Made by a program: the position numbers and the translations under genes. A stretch of 64,000 nucleotides of DNA, from contig CANKXX010000006.1 in NCBI GenBank assembly GCA_947487835.1, positions 124,001 to 188,000 on the forward strand, given 5' to 3'. Every line of letters starts with the position of its first letter. Position 1 is the stretch's first letter. The notes under the pieces were generated by a model. The model saw only the letters and a program-made list of their open reading frames with translations. It made no database searches and had not been told where the DNA came from. Positions 49,731 through 61,180 of this stretch are shown piece by piece. The DNA is from an uncultured Microbacteriaceae bacterium (GTDB taxonomy: Bacteria; Actinomycetota; Actinomycetes; Actinomycetales; Microbacteriaceae).

Positions 49731-52700
49731 ATGATCACGAGGAACCTCACCGCCTCGCGAGCGGTGGCAATCGCCGTCTCGATCGCCGTGACGGCGTCGA
49801 CCCTCTTCGCGGGATCCGTTCCCGCGTCGGCCGCGGGGAACGTATCCGTCGCCGCGGTGGTGCCGGCCGCGACGGCCCCGAGCGCGGTAGCGCCCGACCC
49901 CGCTGTACCGGATCCCGCAGCCCCGGACGCTGCCCCTCGAGTCGAGGCGCGGATGAACGAGTACTCGGCGGCCGACTACGAGCAGGCGGCCGCCGAGCTG
50001 CCCGCGGGCCTCGCGGAGGCAGCCGTCCGCGACCTGGGCAAGACCGGTGAGGAGTACCTTGCGACCGCGGCTGCGGCCGCCGACGCCGTGCGTGTCGTGG
50101 ACGCACTGAAGGACCGGGGCGTCGACGTGCTCGGCTCCCGGCTCGAGGGGACCGTCCTCGTCGTTTCTGTGGAGTCCACCGCCGACGCCAGGGTGGTCGC
50201 ATCCGCCGGTGCGGTCGCCGAGGTCGGCAAGCCGGATACCCGCGGCTTCTCCACGATCGACTTCACGGCGGCCATGAGTCTGTACGGCGGCCAGGGGTAC
50301 GCCTGGGAGAACCAGGACGGCACCGCCGGTCAGTGCTCCATCGGATTCCCCGGCTATCAGGTGTCGAGCGGTAAGCAGCGGCTGGTCACGGCGGGACACT
50401 GCCTCGCGGGCATGACGGCGATCGTCGGCGACGTGCGCCGGCTCGACCAGATCCCCGCGGGCAGCGGCGGCACCTTCGGCAGAATCATCGGTCCACCCCT
50501 CGCGGGCTCCGGGGCGTACGGCAATGGTTTCGACACGGGCCAGATCCATGTCAACGCGGGCGGGGAGCAGCAGGCGCCGGGCGTGCTGACGTGGGGTGGC
50601 GGTGCGTCGTATCCGGCGGCTTCCGCGCCGGTCGCCGTCCTCGGTCAAAGCGCGGCCATCGAAGGCGGCGTCCTGTGCAAGTCCGGAACCAGCACGGGAT
50701 GGTCGTGCGGGAATGTGCTCGCCGTCGACGAGCCCGTGAAGGTCTCAGGCGCCGACGTCAACACCATCGTGTCCGACGCCTGCGTCCAGCCGGGGGACAG
50801 CGGCGGCGCGGTAGTGGCCGGCTCGCTGGCCCTGGGCATCGTCTCCGGGAGCACCGAGGTGCCGTGCGACGATCCCAACCACCTCTCGGTGTTCTTCCCC
50901 ATGGTCTCCGCATCGGGCGGTCCGAGTGTCCAGTCGAGGTACGGCACGACCTGGGAGCTCGCCGTCGCCGTTCCGGCGCCGACCGTGACCAGCGTCCTCG
51001 CGCGCACCACGAAGGCCGCCGGATCGATCAGCGGCACCCTGGCGGTCGCGAACGAGACGAGCCGCGTGAGCCTGTACCTGGACGGCTCCACGACGCCGTA
51101 CGCCACGGTGAGTGCCTCGACGGGGCGTTGGAGCGTGACCCTCGGGCCGCTCGCCGCCGGACGTCACGCCTACAGGGTCATCGCCGAAGCCGGCACCTGG
51201 TCGCGATCCACCGAGAGGTCGGACTACTTCGACGTCGGCGCCATGGCCGCGCCAGGCGACGTCGTGCGCCTGCTGCCCGGGGGCGCTCTGTACCTGCTCG
51301 ACGGCAAGCGCCGGCTGGTTCCTGTGCCCTCCGCCGCGATCGCCGCCGAGCTGACCTCGCGCCCGATCAAGAACCGAATCCCCGAAGCTATCGCCGCCTT
51401 CACGATCGACACCACCGCGAAGCTCGGCACCGAGATCTCCTGCGGCGGGGAGTCGTTCCTCGCCGCCGGCGGAAAGCTGTGGAGGCTCGCCTACGGTCCC
51501 GCCGGCCTGCCGGTCACGACGCTGGACGAGACGACCTGCGCCGCCCTCGCGCACGCTCCCGACCCTCTGTACAACGGGATTCTCCTGCGGTCACCGGTGA
51601 CCGGTGACATCTACCTCCTCGACGGGGGCGCCAAGCACCGTTTCGTGAGCATGGCCGCGGTGATCGCCATCGAGGGCTGGTCGACGGAATACCTGTCCCT
51701 GTCGCAGGAGGCCCTCGCCGGCATCCCGACGGGGCGGGAGCTGCTGGCCCCCGGCTCGCTCGTGAAAACGGCGGGCAACCCCGCGGTGTACCTCGTCGAC
51801 GGGATGAGCCGGAAGATCCCCGTCGCCAGCTTCGACACGGCGGGCGAGTACGGGGTGCGGGGCTTCACGGTCGTCGCGGACGCGACGCTCGACGCCTACA
51901 CGACGGCCCCCTCGCCACTCACCATCGTGGCGAGCTGCTCCGGCAACCTCAGCCTGGCGGGCGGGGGGCAGCTTTATCAGATTCAGTCCGGAACCCCCGG
52001 ACTGCCCACCACGGAGATGAGCTCCGAGACCTGCAGGATCCTGCGCACTGCTTATCCCATCGAGGGCCCGCCGTTCGTGCGGAATCCCGCAACGGGCGAG
52101 GTCTTCCTGGTGCAGGACGGCAAGAAGAGCCCGATCCGGTCGATGTCCGCTGTCATCGCGCTCGCCGGCGGCACCGTGCCGCTGTTCGTGCCGCTCAGCA
52201 GGACCAGCCTGGACGGCATCCCGACGGCCCGGGAGCTCCTCGGGCCGGGGACCCTTGTGAAGACCGCGTCGAGCCCGAAGGTCTACCTGGTCGACGGACT
52301 GGACCGGAAGGTTCCCATCGACTCGTTCGATCTCGCCGCGGAGTTCGGAGCGATCGGCTACACGACGGTGCCTAGCTCCGTGCTGCGGGCATACACGTCG
52401 GCGCCGAAGAACCTCTCGCTCGCGGTGACGTGCCGGTCGAAGACCTATCTGGCAGGTGGCGGCGCACTGTGGAACCTCGCGTCCGGATCGACGTTCGGCT
52501 TGCGCGCCACCGCTCTCGACGGTCGCACGTGCGGCGCGTTCCGGGAGTCCGCGGAGCCCGTCGGGAACGCGCTGTTCGTGCGCAACCCCGCGACGGGTGC
52601 CGTGTACAACGTCGCCGATGGCCGGAGGACCTACATGGCGACGATGGCCGACATCTACGCGCGCAACGGGGGAGTGCTGCCGGTCTTCGTGCCGATCAGC

Positions 52701-52733
52701 TCCCCGGTGCTGGCGAAACTGCCGACGGCCTAG
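49731..52733 (+). CDS. Secreted streptogrisin-like serine protease with repeat tail (copy 2)
   Basis: Tandem paralogue of the preceding gene, 1000 residues with the same order: signal peptide (1-35, ending ASAAG), short Ala/Pro spacer, propeptide-like region (NEYSAADYEQAAAELPAGL), protease domain with His223 (TAGHC), Asp268 (FDTGQI) and Ser357 (PGDSGG), beta-sandwich, and a repeat tail ending PVFVPISSPVLAKLPTA, nearly the same as copy 1. The repeats include VYLVDGMSRKIPVASF and VYLVDGLDRKVPIDSF. All three catalytic residues are kept, so it should be active. It looks slightly less GC-rich than copy 1. ATG 49731 follows GGAG. Confidence 0.87.
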   Translation: MITRNLTASRAVAIAVSIAVTASTLFAGSVPASAAGNVSVAAVVPAATAPSAVAPDPAVPDPAAPDAAPRVEARMNEYSAADYEQAAAELPAGLAEAAVRDLGKTGEEYLATAAAAADAVRVVDALKDRGVDVLGSRLEGTVLVVSVESTADARVVASAGAVAEVGKPDTRGFSTIDFTAAMSLYGGQGYAWENQDGTAGQCSIGFPGYQVSSGKQRLVTAGHCLAGMTAIVGDVRRLDQIPAGSGGTFGRIIGPPLAGSGAYGNGFDTGQIHVNAGGEQQAPGVLTWGGGASYPAASAPVAVLGQSAAIEGGVLCKSGTSTGWSCGNVLAVDEPVKVSGADVNTIVSDACVQPGDSGGAVVAGSLALGIVSGSTEVPCDDPNHLSVFFPMVSASGGPSVQSRYGTTWELAVAVPAPTVTSVLARTTKAAGSISGTLAVANETSRVSLYLDGSTTPYATVSASTGRWSVTLGPLAAGRHAYRVIAEAGTWSRSTERSDYFDVGAMAAPGDVVRLLPGGALYLLDGKRRLVPVPSAAIAAELTSRPIKNRIPEAIAAFTIDTTAKLGTEISCGGESFLAAGGKLWRLAYGPAGLPVTTLDETTCAALAHAPDPLYNGILLRSPVTGDIYLLDGGAKHRFVSMAAVIAIEGWSTEYLSLSQEALAGIPTGRELLAPGSLVKTAGNPAVYLVDGMSRKIPVASFDTAGEYGVRGFTVVADATLDAYTTAPSPLTIVASCSGNLSLAGGGQLYQIQSGTPGLPTTEMSSETCRILRTAYPIEGPPFVRNPATGEVFLVQDGKKSPIRSMSAVIALAGGTVPLFVPLSRTSLDGIPTARELLGPGTLVKTASSPKVYLVDGLDRKVPIDSFDLAAEFGAIGYTTVPSSVLRAYTSAPKNLSLAVTCRSKTYLAGGGALWNLASGSTFGLRATALDGRTCGAFRESAEPVGNALFVRNPATGAVYNVADGRRTYMATMADIYARNGGVLPVFVPISSPVLAKLPTA

Positions 52734-52822
52734 CCTGCCACTACCGGCCCGCCAGGCCTGTCCTGTCCTGTTCGCTCGCCGGATGCCCCGCGCCTCGCCC
52801 CTGAGTACTCACTCGCCGGGGC

Positions 52823-53683
52823 TCAGACGTAACGCGGGGCATCGCCGAGGCGGGCCCGCATAACCTCGACGGCCTGCGGATTCTCGTCCACGAGCACGAA
52901 GCGGCGCCCGAGCGCGCGCGCGACCGCGCCGGTCGTGCCGCTGCCGGCGAACGCGTCGAGCACCCAGTCGCCCGGCTCGCTCGACGCCTGCACGATGCGG
53001 CGCAGGATGCCCTCGGGCTTCTGGGTGGCGTAGCCCGTCTTCTCCCGGCCGGTGGGCGACACGATCGTGTGCCACCAGACGTCGGTCGGCAGCTTGCCGA
53101 GGGCGGCCTTCTCGGGCGTCACCAGCCCGGGCGCCATGTACGGCTCGCGGTCCACGCCTGCCGAGTCGAAGAAGTAGCGGGCCGGATCCTTCACGTAGAC
53201 GAGGATGTTGTCGTGCTTGGCCGGCCACCTGCGCTTGGTGCGGGCGCCGTAGTCGTAGGCCCAGACGATCTCGTTGAGGAAGCACTCGCGGCCGAACAGG
53301 GCGTCGAGCACGACCTTGGCGTAGTGCACCTCGCGGTAGTCGAGGTGCAGGTAGAGGGTGCCCGTCTCATCCAGCAGCCGCCACGCCTCGACGAGCCGCG
53401 GCTCCAGGAACGACCAGTAGTCGGCGAAGCTGTCGCTGTAGGAGTACAGCAGGCCCTTGGTGGTCTCGTAGTTCCGGCCCTTGAAGCCCACCCGGTCACC
53501 GGTCGCGCCCGCGGCGACGCGTGCGGTCGTGATGCTCTGCCGGGTCTGGCTGCGTCCCGTGTTGAACGGCGGGTCGAGGTAGATCAGCCGGAATGCGCCG
53601 TCCGGGAGCTGCGCGAGCGCCTCGAGGTTGTCGCCGTGCACGACGAGGTCGTCGCCGTCCTCGGTCCACTCGATGTCGCGCAC
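52823..53683 (-). CDS. Orphan DNA methyltransferase (N6-adenine/N4-cytosine, beta class)
   Basis: Amino-methyltransferase of 286 residues. The catalytic motif IV DPPFNTG is at about residue 39 and the SAM-binding motif I FAGSGTTGAV at about 245; this order defines the beta class, as in CcrM-like enzymes. LHLDYREVHYAKVVLD and the ATQKPEGILRRIV motif are also typical. No restriction endonuclease or specificity gene is nearby, so it is probably a solitary enzyme acting in epigenetic control. GTG 53683 lies seven bases after TAATCT. Confidence 0.9.
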   Translation of the reverse strand: MRDIEWTEDGDDLVVHGDNLEALAQLPDGAFRLIYLDPPFNTGRSQTRQSITTARVAAGATGDRVGFKGRNYETTKGLLYSYSDSFADYWSFLEPRLVEAWRLLDETGTLYLHLDYREVHYAKVVLDALFGRECFLNEIVWAYDYGARTKRRWPAKHDNILVYVKDPARYFFDSAGVDREPYMAPGLVTPEKAALGKLPTDVWWHTIVSPTGREKTGYATQKPEGILRRIVQASSEPGDWVLDAFAGSGTTGAVARALGRRFVLVDENPQAVEVMRARLGDAPRYV

Positions 53684-53690
53684 GCCCCCG

Positions 53691-53696
53691 AGATTA
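53691..53696 (-). promoter_or_regulatory. Candidate -10 box TAATCT for the methyltransferase
   Basis: Seven bases upstream of GTG 53683 on the minus strand; fits a leaderless message. Confidence 0.45.
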
Positions 53697-53771
53697 ACAG
53701 CCGTCCGGCCCGGCGCCGGTCAGGGCGCAGGGCAAGGTTGCGGCCGGAGCGCGATCAGCGCACAGCCGCGA

Positions 53772-54737
53772 TCAGGGCTGCAGGATCAGCTTGCCGGTCG
53801 TCGCCCGGCCCTCGAGGTCCGCGTGCGCGCGGTCGGCGTGTGCGAGCGAGTACACCTCGCCGATGTGCATCTTCAGCCGCCCGGCGCTCACCGCGTCGAA
53901 CACCTCGGTCGCCCGCCAGCGCCGCTCCTCCGTGCTGAGCAGGAAGTGCGCGAGCGTCGGCCGGGTCACGACGAGGGAGCCGCCCGAGTTGAGCCGCTGC
54001 AGGTCGAACGGCGGCACCTGGCCCGACGCGCCGCCGAACAGGGCGAGGAACCCGCGCACCCGCAGGCTCGCCAACGATCCCTCGAAGGTCGCCTTGCCCA
54101 CCCCGTCGTAGACGACGTCGACGCCGCGGCCGCCCGTGATCTCGCGCACCCGATCCGGGAACCGCTCGTACTCGATCACCTCGTCCGCGCCCGCGGCGCG
54201 GGAGAGCTGCGCCTTCTCGTCCGTCGACACCGTGGTGATCACGGAGACGCCGCGGTTCTTCAGCATCTGCGTGAGCAGCAGGCCGGTCCCGCCGGCGCCC
54301 GCGTGCACGAGCGCCCACTCGCCCTGCTTCGCCGGGTACACCGAGGAGCTGAGGTAGTGGGCGGTCATCCCCTGCAGCGGGATCGCCGCCGCCGTCTCGT
54401 CGTCGACGCCGGCCGGCACCCGCAGGGCCTTGGCGGCGGGCACGATCGCGAACTCGGCGTACGCCCGCGTCCCCTCCGCCGTGGCCACCCGGTCACCGAT
54501 GGCGAAGCCGGTGACGTCCGGTCCGATCTCCACGATCCGCCCCGCCGCCTCCTCGCCGGGGGTGAAGGGGAACGGCACGGGGTAGACGCCGCTGCGCCGG
54601 TAGGTGTCGATGAAGTTCACGCCGATGCCGGTCACCTGGATCAGCAGCTCGCCGGAGGCGGGGACGGGACGCTCGACGTCCCGCAGGCGGAGGACCTCGG
54701 GTCCGCCGGAGTGGTCCGCGAGAATGGCCTTGGGCAT
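53772..54737 (-). CDS. NADPH:quinone oxidoreductase (zinc-free MDR family)
   Basis: Medium-chain reductase of 321 residues like QOR/zeta-crystallin. It has the [20 protein letters not shown] substrate loop, [13 protein letters not shown], and the NADPH-binding [17 protein letters not shown]. The zinc-binding cysteines of alcohol dehydrogenases are absent. It reduces quinones or other carbonyls by one- or two-electron transfer. ATG 54737 follows AAGAGGAG. It is divergent from cysK. Confidence 0.92.
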   Translation of the reverse strand: MPKAILADHSGGPEVLRLRDVERPVPASGELLIQVTGIGVNFIDTYRRSGVYPVPFPFTPGEEAAGRIVEIGPDVTGFAIGDRVATAEGTRAYAEFAIVPAAKALRVPAGVDDETAAAIPLQGMTAHYLSSSVYPAKQGEWALVHAGAGGTGLLLTQMLKNRGVSVITTVSTDEKAQLSRAAGADEVIEYERFPDRVREITGGRGVDVVYDGVGKATFEGSLASLRVRGFLALFGGASGQVPPFDLQRLNSGGSLVVTRPTLAHFLLSTEERRWRATEVFDAVSAGRLKMHIGEVYSLAHADRAHADLEGRATTGKLILQP

Positions 54738-54975
54738 GTGCGCTCCTCTTCGTCGTGTCGCGTCGCCGTTCACCCGTCCGACGGCCGCCGCATTCTCGCG
54801 GCGGCGTCCGGGCGCGGCGTTCCCCAGCCTAGACAGGCCGCAAGGCCCCGCGGATGTGCGCTTGCTAGGCTCGGCCGCGGTGCCGATTCCGGGGGTGGTC
54901 AGCGCCGCATCCACCCTCGCGTCGGCGCCCATGGTCGCCCTCGCGCAGCCGGACCTCGAGAGAACAGGGAAGTCA

Positions 54976-55920
54976 ATGACGGGTCGCATCTACTCCGACA
55001 TCACCGAAGTCGTCGGCCGCACGCCGTTGGTGCGGCTGAACCGCCTGCCGGGGAACGCGGGCGCAACGATCCTGGCCAAGCTGGAGTTCTACAACCCCGG
55101 CAACAGCGTGAAGGACCGCATCGGCGTCTCCATCATCGACGCGGCGGAGAAGTCGGGCGCCCTCAAGCCGGGCGGAACGATCGTCGAGGGCACGAGCGGC
55201 AACAGCGGCATCGCGCTCGCGCTCGTCGGCGCGGCCCGCGGCTACCGGGTCGTCATGACCATGCCGGAGACCATGAGCGTCGAGCGCCGCGTGCTGCTGC
55301 GTGCGTACGGCGCCGAGATCGTGTTGACGCCCGGCCCGGAGGGCATGCGTGGGGCCGTCGAGCGGGCCAAGGAGATCGTCGCTAACACGCCGAACTCGAT
55401 CTGGGCCAAGCAGTTCGAGAACGAGGCCAACCCGGCGATCCACCGCGCCACGACGGCCGAGGAGATCTGGGCGGACACCGACGGCGGCGTGGACATCTTT
55501 CTCGCGGGCGTCGGAACCGGCGGCACCATCACCGGCGTCGGCCAGGTGCTCAAGGAGCGCAAGCCGGGCGTGCAGATCATCGCCGTCGAGCCCAAGGACT
55601 CGCCCATCCTCAACGGCGGGAAGCCGGGCCCGCACAAGATCCAGGGGATCGGCGCGAACTTCGTGCCCGAGATCCTCGACACGACCGTCTACGACGAGGT
55701 CATCGACGTGACCCTCGAGGACTCGGTGCGAACGGCGCGCGACCTCGCCAGCCAGGAGGGCATCCTCGGCGGGATCTCGTCGGGCGCCATCATGTGGGCG
55801 GCGCTCGAGGTCGCGCGACGCCCGGAGAACGCGGGCAAGACGATCGTCGCCATCGTGTGCGACTTCGGCGAGCGCTACATCTCCACCGTGCTGTACGACG
55901 ACCTCCGCGACGGGGCGTGA
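54976..55920 (+). CDS. cysK: Cysteine synthase A (O-acetylserine sulfhydrylase)
   Basis: PLP enzyme of 314 residues making cysteine from O-acetylserine and sulfide. The lysine is in [13 protein letters not shown], the substrate loop is [12 protein letters not shown], and the PLP phosphate loop is [10 protein letters not shown]. The C-terminus ends [16 protein letters not shown], close to the CysE-binding region. ATG 54976 with AGGGAAG upstream is chosen; an in-frame GTG at 54880, eight bases after TAGGCT, would add 32 residues and is a less likely leaderless start. The serine acetyltransferase gene follows after seven bases. Confidence 0.95.
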   Translation: MTGRIYSDITEVVGRTPLVRLNRLPGNAGATILAKLEFYNPGNSVKDRIGVSIIDAAEKSGALKPGGTIVEGTSGNSGIALALVGAARGYRVVMTMPETMSVERRVLLRAYGAEIVLTPGPEGMRGAVERAKEIVANTPNSIWAKQFENEANPAIHRATTAEEIWADTDGGVDIFLAGVGTGGTITGVGQVLKERKPGVQIIAVEPKDSPILNGGKPGPHKIQGIGANFVPEILDTTVYDEVIDVTLEDSVRTARDLASQEGILGGISSGAIMWAALEVARRPENAGKTIVAIVCDFGERYISTVLYDDLRDGA

Positions 55921-55927
55921 TCCCGGC

Positions 55928-56488
<561 letters not shown>

Positions 56489-56504
56489 GCGTCTCCCTAC
56501 CGCT

Positions 56505-56527
56505 TCCCGCGACCCTGTGCCGCGGGA
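56505..56527 (+). terminator. Hairpin after the cysK-cysE operon
   Basis: TCCCGCG (56505-56511) pairs with CGCGGGA (56521-56527) around a nine-base loop, 17 bases after the cysE stop. Confidence 0.6.
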
Positions 56528-56569
56528 CCGCCCGGGGTTAGGCTGACGGCCTAGGCGGACGGAGACCTC

Positions 56570-57796
56570 GTGAGCGGGACGGCCGGAGATCGCCGCGCGG
56601 CGGCCGATCTCCTCGCGCGCATGGAGCGCGACCCCGACGCCGGCGCGCGTGCCGAGCGGGCCTACCGGGGCAGGCACGACTTCCGCGACGCGCTCTGGTG
56701 GGCCGCGCATCCCGGCACCGCCGCGCCCTCGGGCGTGCCCGATCCCGCCCTCGAGCTGCGCCGCCTGCGGTCGGCCGCCTTCTCCCGCCAGGGTCAGGAG
56801 TCCGAGTGGGTGGATGCGCCCCTGCCGTCCGGGGGGACCGGGCGCGTGCGCCGGGCGGAGGCGCTGGCGCTCGAGTACGAGGCGCACCTGGAGCGCGACC
56901 GCGCGGACCTGCGTTCCGCGCTCGCCGCGGTCACTCCCGGGTCCGCGGATGCCGCGGGCGCGGGCGCTGCCGCGGCCGCGTACGGTGCCGCCTCCGCCGG
57001 TGACGAGCCCAGCGTGCAGGCCGGGCCGAGCGGCTTCGGGGTCAGCATGGGCGCGGCCGGCGCCGGTGCCGACCGTTCGCTCGAGCGTGGCCGTGCCTCG
57101 CGGTGGCTGGCGGGCCGGGGACGCCCCGGCCGTGAGGCGCTGCTCCGGAGGCCGGACTCGGCGCCACCCGAGAGCGCGGGCGGGGGCGGCGCGCCGGGCG
57201 ACGACGAGGCCGCCCCCGACGTCCGCACCGGCGCCGCGGTCCTGCGGTCTGTGCTGCTCCGGCGGCCCCTCGCCGCGACCGTGACCCTGGCGCTCGTCGG
57301 CGTGCTCGCCGGGGCCGGGATCACCTGGGCGACGCTCAACCGTCCGGACCGGCCGAATCTCACGAGCACTCCCGCCTCCCGCAGCATCGTCGACGCGCCG
57401 TCCTGGGACACCCCGTCGCAGGGCTCGCCGCCCGCGCTCGAGGTGTTCAACCGGGAGGCGACCGCGGAGGACGCGCTTCCGCCGCAGTTCTTCCTCGACT
57501 CGCCCGCCGCCACGGCGCGCATCCTCTACACGAACGGCACCCTGCGGGTGTGGGGCTTCCTCGACCGTGGCCAGGTCTGCATGTTCGTGCGGGAGGGCGA
57601 GGCCGCGTCCGGCACGTGCGTGGCCCGGGACTCCTTCGGCTACGCCGGGATAACGCTGATGCTCTCGGCCGACGGCACGACCATGCCGGAGCCGGCCACC
57701 GGCGTGGCCGCGGCGGCGATCACCGACCTCACCTGGACCCCCGAGGGCGAGATCCAGATCCGCTCCGCCCCGCTCGACCACGACACCGCTGGCTGA
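56570..57796 (+). CDS. Single-span membrane protein of unknown function
   Basis: A 408-residue protein with a long cytoplasmic N-terminus (residues 1-235) that starts with a helical segment AADLLARMERDPDAGARAER and becomes Ala/Gly-rich, one transmembrane span (about 243-262), and an extracellular domain (VWGFLDRGQVCMFVREGE, SGTCVARDSFGYAGITLML) with two Cys that may form a disulfide. No family recognised. GTG 56570 has a GGACGGAG sequence upstream and TAGGCT at about 56539. Confidence 0.75.
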   Translation: MSGTAGDRRAAADLLARMERDPDAGARAERAYRGRHDFRDALWWAAHPGTAAPSGVPDPALELRRLRSAAFSRQGQESEWVDAPLPSGGTGRVRRAEALALEYEAHLERDRADLRSALAAVTPGSADAAGAGAAAAAYGAASAGDEPSVQAGPSGFGVSMGAAGAGADRSLERGRASRWLAGRGRPGREALLRRPDSAPPESAGGGGAPGDDEAAPDVRTGAAVLRSVLLRRPLAATVTLALVGVLAGAGITWATLNRPDRPNLTSTPASRSIVDAPSWDTPSQGSPPALEVFNREATAEDALPPQFFLDSPAATARILYTNGTLRVWGFLDRGQVCMFVREGEAASGTCVARDSFGYAGITLMLSADGTTMPEPATGVAAAAITDLTWTPEGEIQIRSAPLDHDTAG

Positions 57797-57802
57797 TCGA
57801 GT

Positions 57803-57906
57803 GCGGCCCCGACCGACCGCGCCGGCCCCGACCGACCGCGCCGGCCCCGACCGACCGCGCCGGCCCCGACCGACCGCGCCGGCCCGACCGACCGCGCCGG
57901 CCCCGG
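57803..57906. repeat. 19-bp tandem repeat, about five copies
   Basis: GCCGGCCCCGACCGACCGC repeats from 57803 to 57906; the fifth copy lacks one C. It fills the gap between the membrane-protein stop and the promoter of the SpoU gene. Confidence 0.88.
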
Positions 57907-57929
57907 ACAGGCGGTGCAGCCGCTGTCGG

Positions 57930-57935
57930 TAGCCT
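57930..57935 (+). promoter_or_regulatory. Candidate -10 box TAGCCT, leaderless start
   Basis: Seven bases before GTG 57943. Confidence 0.4.
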
Positions 57936-57942
57936 TGCGGGC

Positions 57943-58671
57943 GTGATCCCGACCGACGACGCCGCCAGCCCCGCGGACGACCGCGCCGGGGCCCACACCG
58001 CCGCCCCGGCAGCCGCAGCACCCCAGGGCAGCATCGAGCTGTCGACGCAGGGCGTGGGGCCGTGGCCGGGCGGCCCCGATGCCTGGCCCGAGGACGAGCA
58101 CTACGACCCGGAGCTGCTCGAACGGGGCGACTCGCGGAACGTGATCGACCGCTACCGGTACTGGCGCATGGACGCGATCGTCGCCGACCTCGACCAGCAC
58201 CGGCATCCGTTCCACGTCGCCATCGAGAACTGGCAGCACGACATGAACATCGGCTCCATCGTGCGCAGCGCGAACGCATTCGCGGCCGACACCGTGCACA
58301 TCGTCGGGCGGAAGCGCTGGAACAAGCGCGGCGCCATGGTCACCGACCGGTACCAGCACGTGCTGCACCACCCGGACATCGCGGCGCTCGTCGCCTGGGC
58401 GGGCGAGGCCGGACTGCCCATCATCGCGGTGGACAACGTGCCCGGCGCGGTGCTGCTGGAGACCTACTCGTTCCCCCGCGAGTGCCTGCTGCTCTTCGGG
58501 CAGGAGGGGCCCGGGCTGAGCCCCGAGGCCCTCGCCGCGGCCGAGACGGTGGTGGAGATCAGCCAGTTCGGCTCGACGCGCTCGATCAACGCGTCCGCCG
58601 CGGCCGCCGTGACAATGCACGCGTGGGTGCGCGAGCACCACGACTTCGGGGTCCCGTCGGCCTCCGCTTGA
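57943..58671 (+). CDS. SpoU/TrmH-family RNA methyltransferase
   Basis: SAM-dependent 2'-O-ribose methyltransferase with a trefoil-knot fold, 242 residues. Motif 1 is NWQHDMNIGSIVRSANAFA, motif 2 LLLFGQEGPGLS and motif 3 STRSINASAAAAVTMH, the knot that binds SAM. An N-terminal extension of about 80 residues (Ala/Asp-rich) precedes the catalytic domain and lacks an obvious RNA-binding fold. The target, tRNA or rRNA, cannot be told. GTG 57943 is the first start of the frame and is preceded by TAGCCT. Confidence 0.9.
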   Translation: MIPTDDAASPADDRAGAHTAAPAAAAPQGSIELSTQGVGPWPGGPDAWPEDEHYDPELLERGDSRNVIDRYRYWRMDAIVADLDQHRHPFHVAIENWQHDMNIGSIVRSANAFAADTVHIVGRKRWNKRGAMVTDRYQHVLHHPDIAALVAWAGEAGLPIIAVDNVPGAVLLETYSFPRECLLLFGQEGPGLSPEALAAAETVVEISQFGSTRSINASAAAAVTMHAWVREHHDFGVPSASA

Positions 58672-58702
58672 CGGGCGGCGACGCATCCGATGGGGTGGGG
58701 GC

Positions 58703-59071
58703 ATGACTGAGATCACGGACGATCTGCCCGCCCGCCTGCTGCACGAGGAGCACGCGGGGTGGCGCGCCCTCTGCGAGGGCCGCGGTGCGGAGTACTACTA
58801 CCGCGTGATGACGCGGGACGCCGTGATGCTCGTGCCGGGCCGGGTGCTCGACCGCGGCACGATCCTCGCCTCCCTCGAGGGTCTGCCGCCATGGGAGTCC
58901 TACGAGATCCACGACCCGCGCGTCGTGCGACTGCCCGCGGGCGGCGGCATCCTGTTCTATCGCGCCCTCGCGAAGCGCGACGGCACCGCCCACGACATGC
59001 GGATGAGCACGACCTACGTGCGCCAGGACGGCGGCTGGGCGATCGCGGCCCACCAGCAGACCCCGGTGTAA
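58703..59071 (+). CDS. NTF2-like (DUF4440/SnoaL-type) small protein
   Basis: A 122-residue cone-fold protein of the NTF2-like superfamily: [35 protein letters not shown] and the C-terminal [20 protein letters not shown] strands are typical. Such proteins serve as stress-induced or small-ligand enzymes; the activity here is unknown. ATG 58703 follows GGTGGGGG. Confidence 0.85.
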   Translation: MTEITDDLPARLLHEEHAGWRALCEGRGAEYYYRVMTRDAVMLVPGRVLDRGTILASLEGLPPWESYEIHDPRVVRLPAGGGILFYRALAKRDGTAHDMRMSTTYVRQDGGWAIAAHQQTPV

Positions 59072-59165
59072 CCGGCGGACCCGGACAGGGCGGCGTCCGG
59101 CGGGACCCGGCGAACAGCGGAGCCCTGCTCGGACCCTGCTCGCCGACGGCCGGTAACGCTCGCGA

Positions 59166-59171
59166 TAGGAT
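59166..59171 (+). promoter_or_regulatory. Candidate -10 box TAGGAT, leaderless start
   Basis: Five bases before GTG 59177; probable promoter of the DUF3151-purA operon. Confidence 0.45.
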
Positions 59172-59176
59172 CGAGT

Positions 59177-59652
59177 GTGACTGGAGACAACCTGCTTGGT
59201 GTGCCCGAGACGCGTCTACCCGCCGATTCGGCGGTGACCGAGGCGCTGGATCGCGCGGTGACGTCGGGCGAGGATCTCGCATCCGTCGCCGCGGCACACC
59301 CGTCCTCCTCGCTCGTCTGGGCGCTGCTCTCGGACGCCGCGAACCTGTCCGGCAACTACGTGGAGTCCTACGCCTACGCGCGGGTGGGTTACCACCGCGG
59401 CCTCGACGCGCTGCGCAAGGCCGGCTGGCGAGGCCAGGGACCCGTCCCCTGGGAGCACGAACCCAACCGCGGCGTGCTGCGCTCGCTCTACGCCCTGCGG
59501 CGCGCTGCAGCGGCGATCGGCGAGACCGAGGAGATCGAGCGGCTCACGCGCTTCCTCGACGACTCCGACCCCAGCGCGGCGGCCCTGATCGAGCAGGAGT
59601 CGCTGCAGGCGGCGCCGCCCACCGAGGCCATCGTGATCCGAGGAGACGAGTA

Positions 59653-59653
<1 letters not shown>
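59177..59653 (+). CDS. DUF3151 protein
   Basis: A 158-residue helical, TPR-like protein of the actinobacterial DUF3151 family ([59 protein letters not shown]). Its stop TAA overlaps the purA start as TAATG, so it is translationally coupled to adenylosuccinate synthetase. Function unknown; the constant link with purA suggests a role in purine synthesis or its control. Confidence 0.88.
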
Positions 59654-60942
<1,289 letters not shown>

Positions 60943-60951
60943 CGAGGCACG

Positions 60952-61167
60952 GTGATCGCCGACGGGTGGCAGGACGACGGCCGGCTCGGCACGGACGCCG
61001 AGGACCTCGCGCGCTTCCTCAGCCGGGCCGACGCCGCGACCGCGAACCGTGAGCAGCTGCGGGTCGCGGTCGACATGTCGCCCGAGCAGTTCGCGGATGC
61101 GTGGCGCACGTTGCACCGCTTCGGCTACGTGACGACGGCGGAGCTCCGCCGCCTCGCGATCACCTGA
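60952..61167 (+). CDS. Small hypothetical protein, 71 aa
   Basis: A 71-residue hydrophilic protein starting at GTG 60952, nine bases after purA with GAGG upstream. It reads MIADGWQDDGRLGTDAEDLA and ends in a winged-helix-like SPEQFADAWRTLHRFGYVTT segment. It may be a small DNA-binding or regulatory protein; not recognised. It is probably co-transcribed with purA. Confidence 0.6.
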   Translation: MIADGWQDDGRLGTDAEDLARFLSRADAATANREQLRVAVDMSPEQFADAWRTLHRFGYVTTAELRRLAIT

Positions 61168-61180
61168 CCCCACGCCGTAC

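Noticed and set aside
54880-54975. N-terminal extension of cysK from GTG 54880
   Set aside because: It is in frame and follows TAGGCT by eight bases, but the canonical CysK start at 54976 has a ribosome binding site and the extra 32 residues resemble nothing in the family.
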